From JBDHZU01 sp039812085 (GTDB taxonomy: Bacteria > Actinomycetota > Actinomycetes > S36-B12 > UBA10799), in the NCBI GenBank assembly GCA_039812085.1, contig JBDHZU010000004.1, positions 1-42,342 on the forward strand: a stretch of 42,342 nt of DNA, read 5' to 3'. A model generated the notes under the pieces. The model was not told the DNA's origin, made no database searches, and worked only from the letters and a program-made list of their open reading frames with translations. Of the stretch, positions 41,355 through 42,342 are shown piece after piece (position 1 is the first letter of the stretch; the number at the start of each line of letters is the position of its first letter). Made by a program: the position numbers and the translations under genes.

Positions 41355-41390
41355 CCCTCATCTTTGCGAAGTGACGCAATCTCCGGCAAC

Positions 41391-41419
41391 TTGACAGTCA
41401 GTGGTGTGCGTCCCATTAC
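41391..41419 (+). promoter_or_regulatory. Putative guaB promoter
   Basis: TTGACA (41391-41396), a perfect -35, is followed after 17 bases by CATTAC (41414-41419). It lies 40 bases before the guaB start in the region shared with the divergent ATP-grasp gene. Confidence 0.45.
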
Positions 41420-41458
41420 GCTGGTAGGTAACGAGTGTGCGAAGCGGCGGGAGAGCGC

Positions 41459-42342
41459 ATGAATGACCAGGCTGGGCAGCCAACGGATAAGGACGACAAG
41501 TTCGCGTACGTGGGCCTGACCTTCGACGATGTTCTGTTGCTACCCAATGAGTCCGATGTGATCCCCAGCGCGGTGGATACCTCGACCCGCTTGACTCGTG
41601 AAATCAGTTTGCGTTCCCCATTGGTGTCCTCCGCGATGGACACCGTGACTGAGGCGCGGATGGCCATTGCGATGGCTCGAATCGGTGGCGTTGGAGTGCT
41701 GCACCGCAACTTGTCCATTGACGATCAGGCTGCCCAGGTTGACTTGGTCAAGCGATCCGAAGCGGGAATGATCACCAACCCGGTGACGTGTCGCCCGGAG
41801 GACACCTTGGCTGATGTCGATCGTCTGTGTGGGATCTATCGCGTCTCCGGCCTGCCCGTGGTCAATGAAGACAACATCCTGCTTGGCATCGTCACCAACC
41901 GGGATATGCGGTTCGAGGACGACCTCAATCGTCGCGCGGGTGACGTGATGACCCCCATGCCGCTGGTCACCGCGCCGGTCGGCACCAGTGGCGCTGATGC
42001 GTTGTCGCTGTTGCGTGCGAACAAGGTAGAGAAGCTCCCGCTCGTTGATGAGTCGGGTCACCTGCGCGGAATGATCACGGTCAAGGACTATCTCAAGAGT
42101 GATCAATACCCAGATGCGACGAAGGATGCGACGGGTCGACTCGTTGTAGGTGCCGCAGTTGGCGTCGGAGAAGACGCATATAAGCGAGCGCGCGTGCTGA
42201 TTGAGGCAGACGTCGACTTCGTTGTGGTGGACACCGCGCATGGGCACTCCCGAGCAGTGCTGGACATGGTGTCGCGGATCAAGCGCGATACCGATGTGCA
42301 GGTCATCGGGGGCAACATCGCAACCTACGAAGCAGCCCAAGC
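41459..42342 (+). CDS. guaB: IMP dehydrogenase (partial, cut by window end)
   Basis: IMP dehydrogenase makes XMP, the rate-limiting step of GMP synthesis. 294 residues are visible, from MNDQAGQPTDKDDKFAYVGL. The early signature TFDDVLLLPNESDV is at 21-34, SPLVSSAMDTVTEARMAIAM at 53-72, two CBS domains cover about 105-215, and DTAHGHS begins the NAD-binding part. The catalytic cysteine loop lies beyond the window. GGGAG is 5 bases before ATG 41459. Confidence 0.96.
   Translation, partial: MNDQAGQPTDKDDKFAYVGLTFDDVLLLPNESDVIPSAVDTSTRLTREISLRSPLVSSAMDTVTEARMAIAMARIGGVGVLHRNLSIDDQAAQVDLVKRSEAGMITNPVTCRPEDTLADVDRLCGIYRVSGLPVVNEDNILLGIVTNRDMRFEDDLNRRAGDVMTPMPLVTAPVGTSGADALSLLRANKVEKLPLVDESGHLRGMITVKDYLKSDQYPDATKDATGRLVVGAAVGVGEDAYKRARVLIEADVDFVVVDTAHGHSRAVLDMVSRIKRDTDVQVIGGNIATYEAAQ

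Overview
The window comes from the chromosome of an actinomycete (Actinomycetota) of moderately high GC. The evidence is the gene order S10-spc-secY-adk-map-infA-rpmJ-rpsM-rpsK-rpsD-rpoA-rplQ-truA-rplM-rpsI-glmM-glmS-nnr-alr-tsaE-tsaB-tsaD-groES-groEL-bldM-guaB. From memory this is the order around the same loci in Streptomyces and relatives. Supporting signs are a BldM-type regulator, a GroEL with a histidine-rich tail next to groES, two CIRCE elements, frequent GTG starts and apparently leaderless genes. I cannot assign a genus. No tRNA, rRNA, CRISPR array or insertion sequence was seen.

Layout. 1-10842: S10 and spc ribosomal protein operons ending in secY, all on +, mostly with overlapping or nearly touching genes. 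10843-12115: an accessory interval holding palindromic and tandem repeats and one reverse-strand Abi/HEPN-type gene. 12116-13008: adk and yggU. 13023-16874: a reverse-strand block with a lipoprotein, a secreted protein, a SulP/STAS anion transporter and an ArsR-type repressor; it separates adk from map. 16977-21990: map, infA, rpmJ and the alpha operon (rpsM, rpsK, rpsD, rpoA, rplQ). 22010-23529: truA and an SRPBCC protein with a lysine-rich tail. 23742-28026: rplM, rpsI, glmM, glmS. 28231-34785: nnr, alr, an alpha/beta hydrolase, tsaE, a tsaB-rimI fusion, tsaD. 34786-38503: HrcA/CIRCE-controlled groES, groEL, a helical-repeat protein and bldM. 38500-41354: a reverse-strand group of a small ORF, a flippase-like transporter and an ATP-grasp ligase. 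41459-end: guaB, cut by the window edge.

The + strand backbone serves ribosome assembly, transcription, protein export and N-terminal Met removal, UDP-GlcNAc supply (GlmM, GlmS), D-alanine supply (Alr), repair of hydrated NAD(P)H (Nnr), t6A tRNA modification (TsaE, TsaB, TsaD), protein folding and GMP synthesis. The reverse-strand genes are the accessory cargo, inserted at three places: secY/adk, adk/map and bldM/guaB.

The most interesting points are the repeat-flanked Abi/HEPN gene in the normally tight secY-adk junction, the overlapping ATP-grasp ligase and flippase pair beside guaB, the two-gene secreted unit with a possible ECF-type promoter, an apparent frameshifted gene remnant between map and infA, and several structured leaders (rpsJ, rpsM, rplM, groES-groEL spacer) that could be regulatory RNAs.
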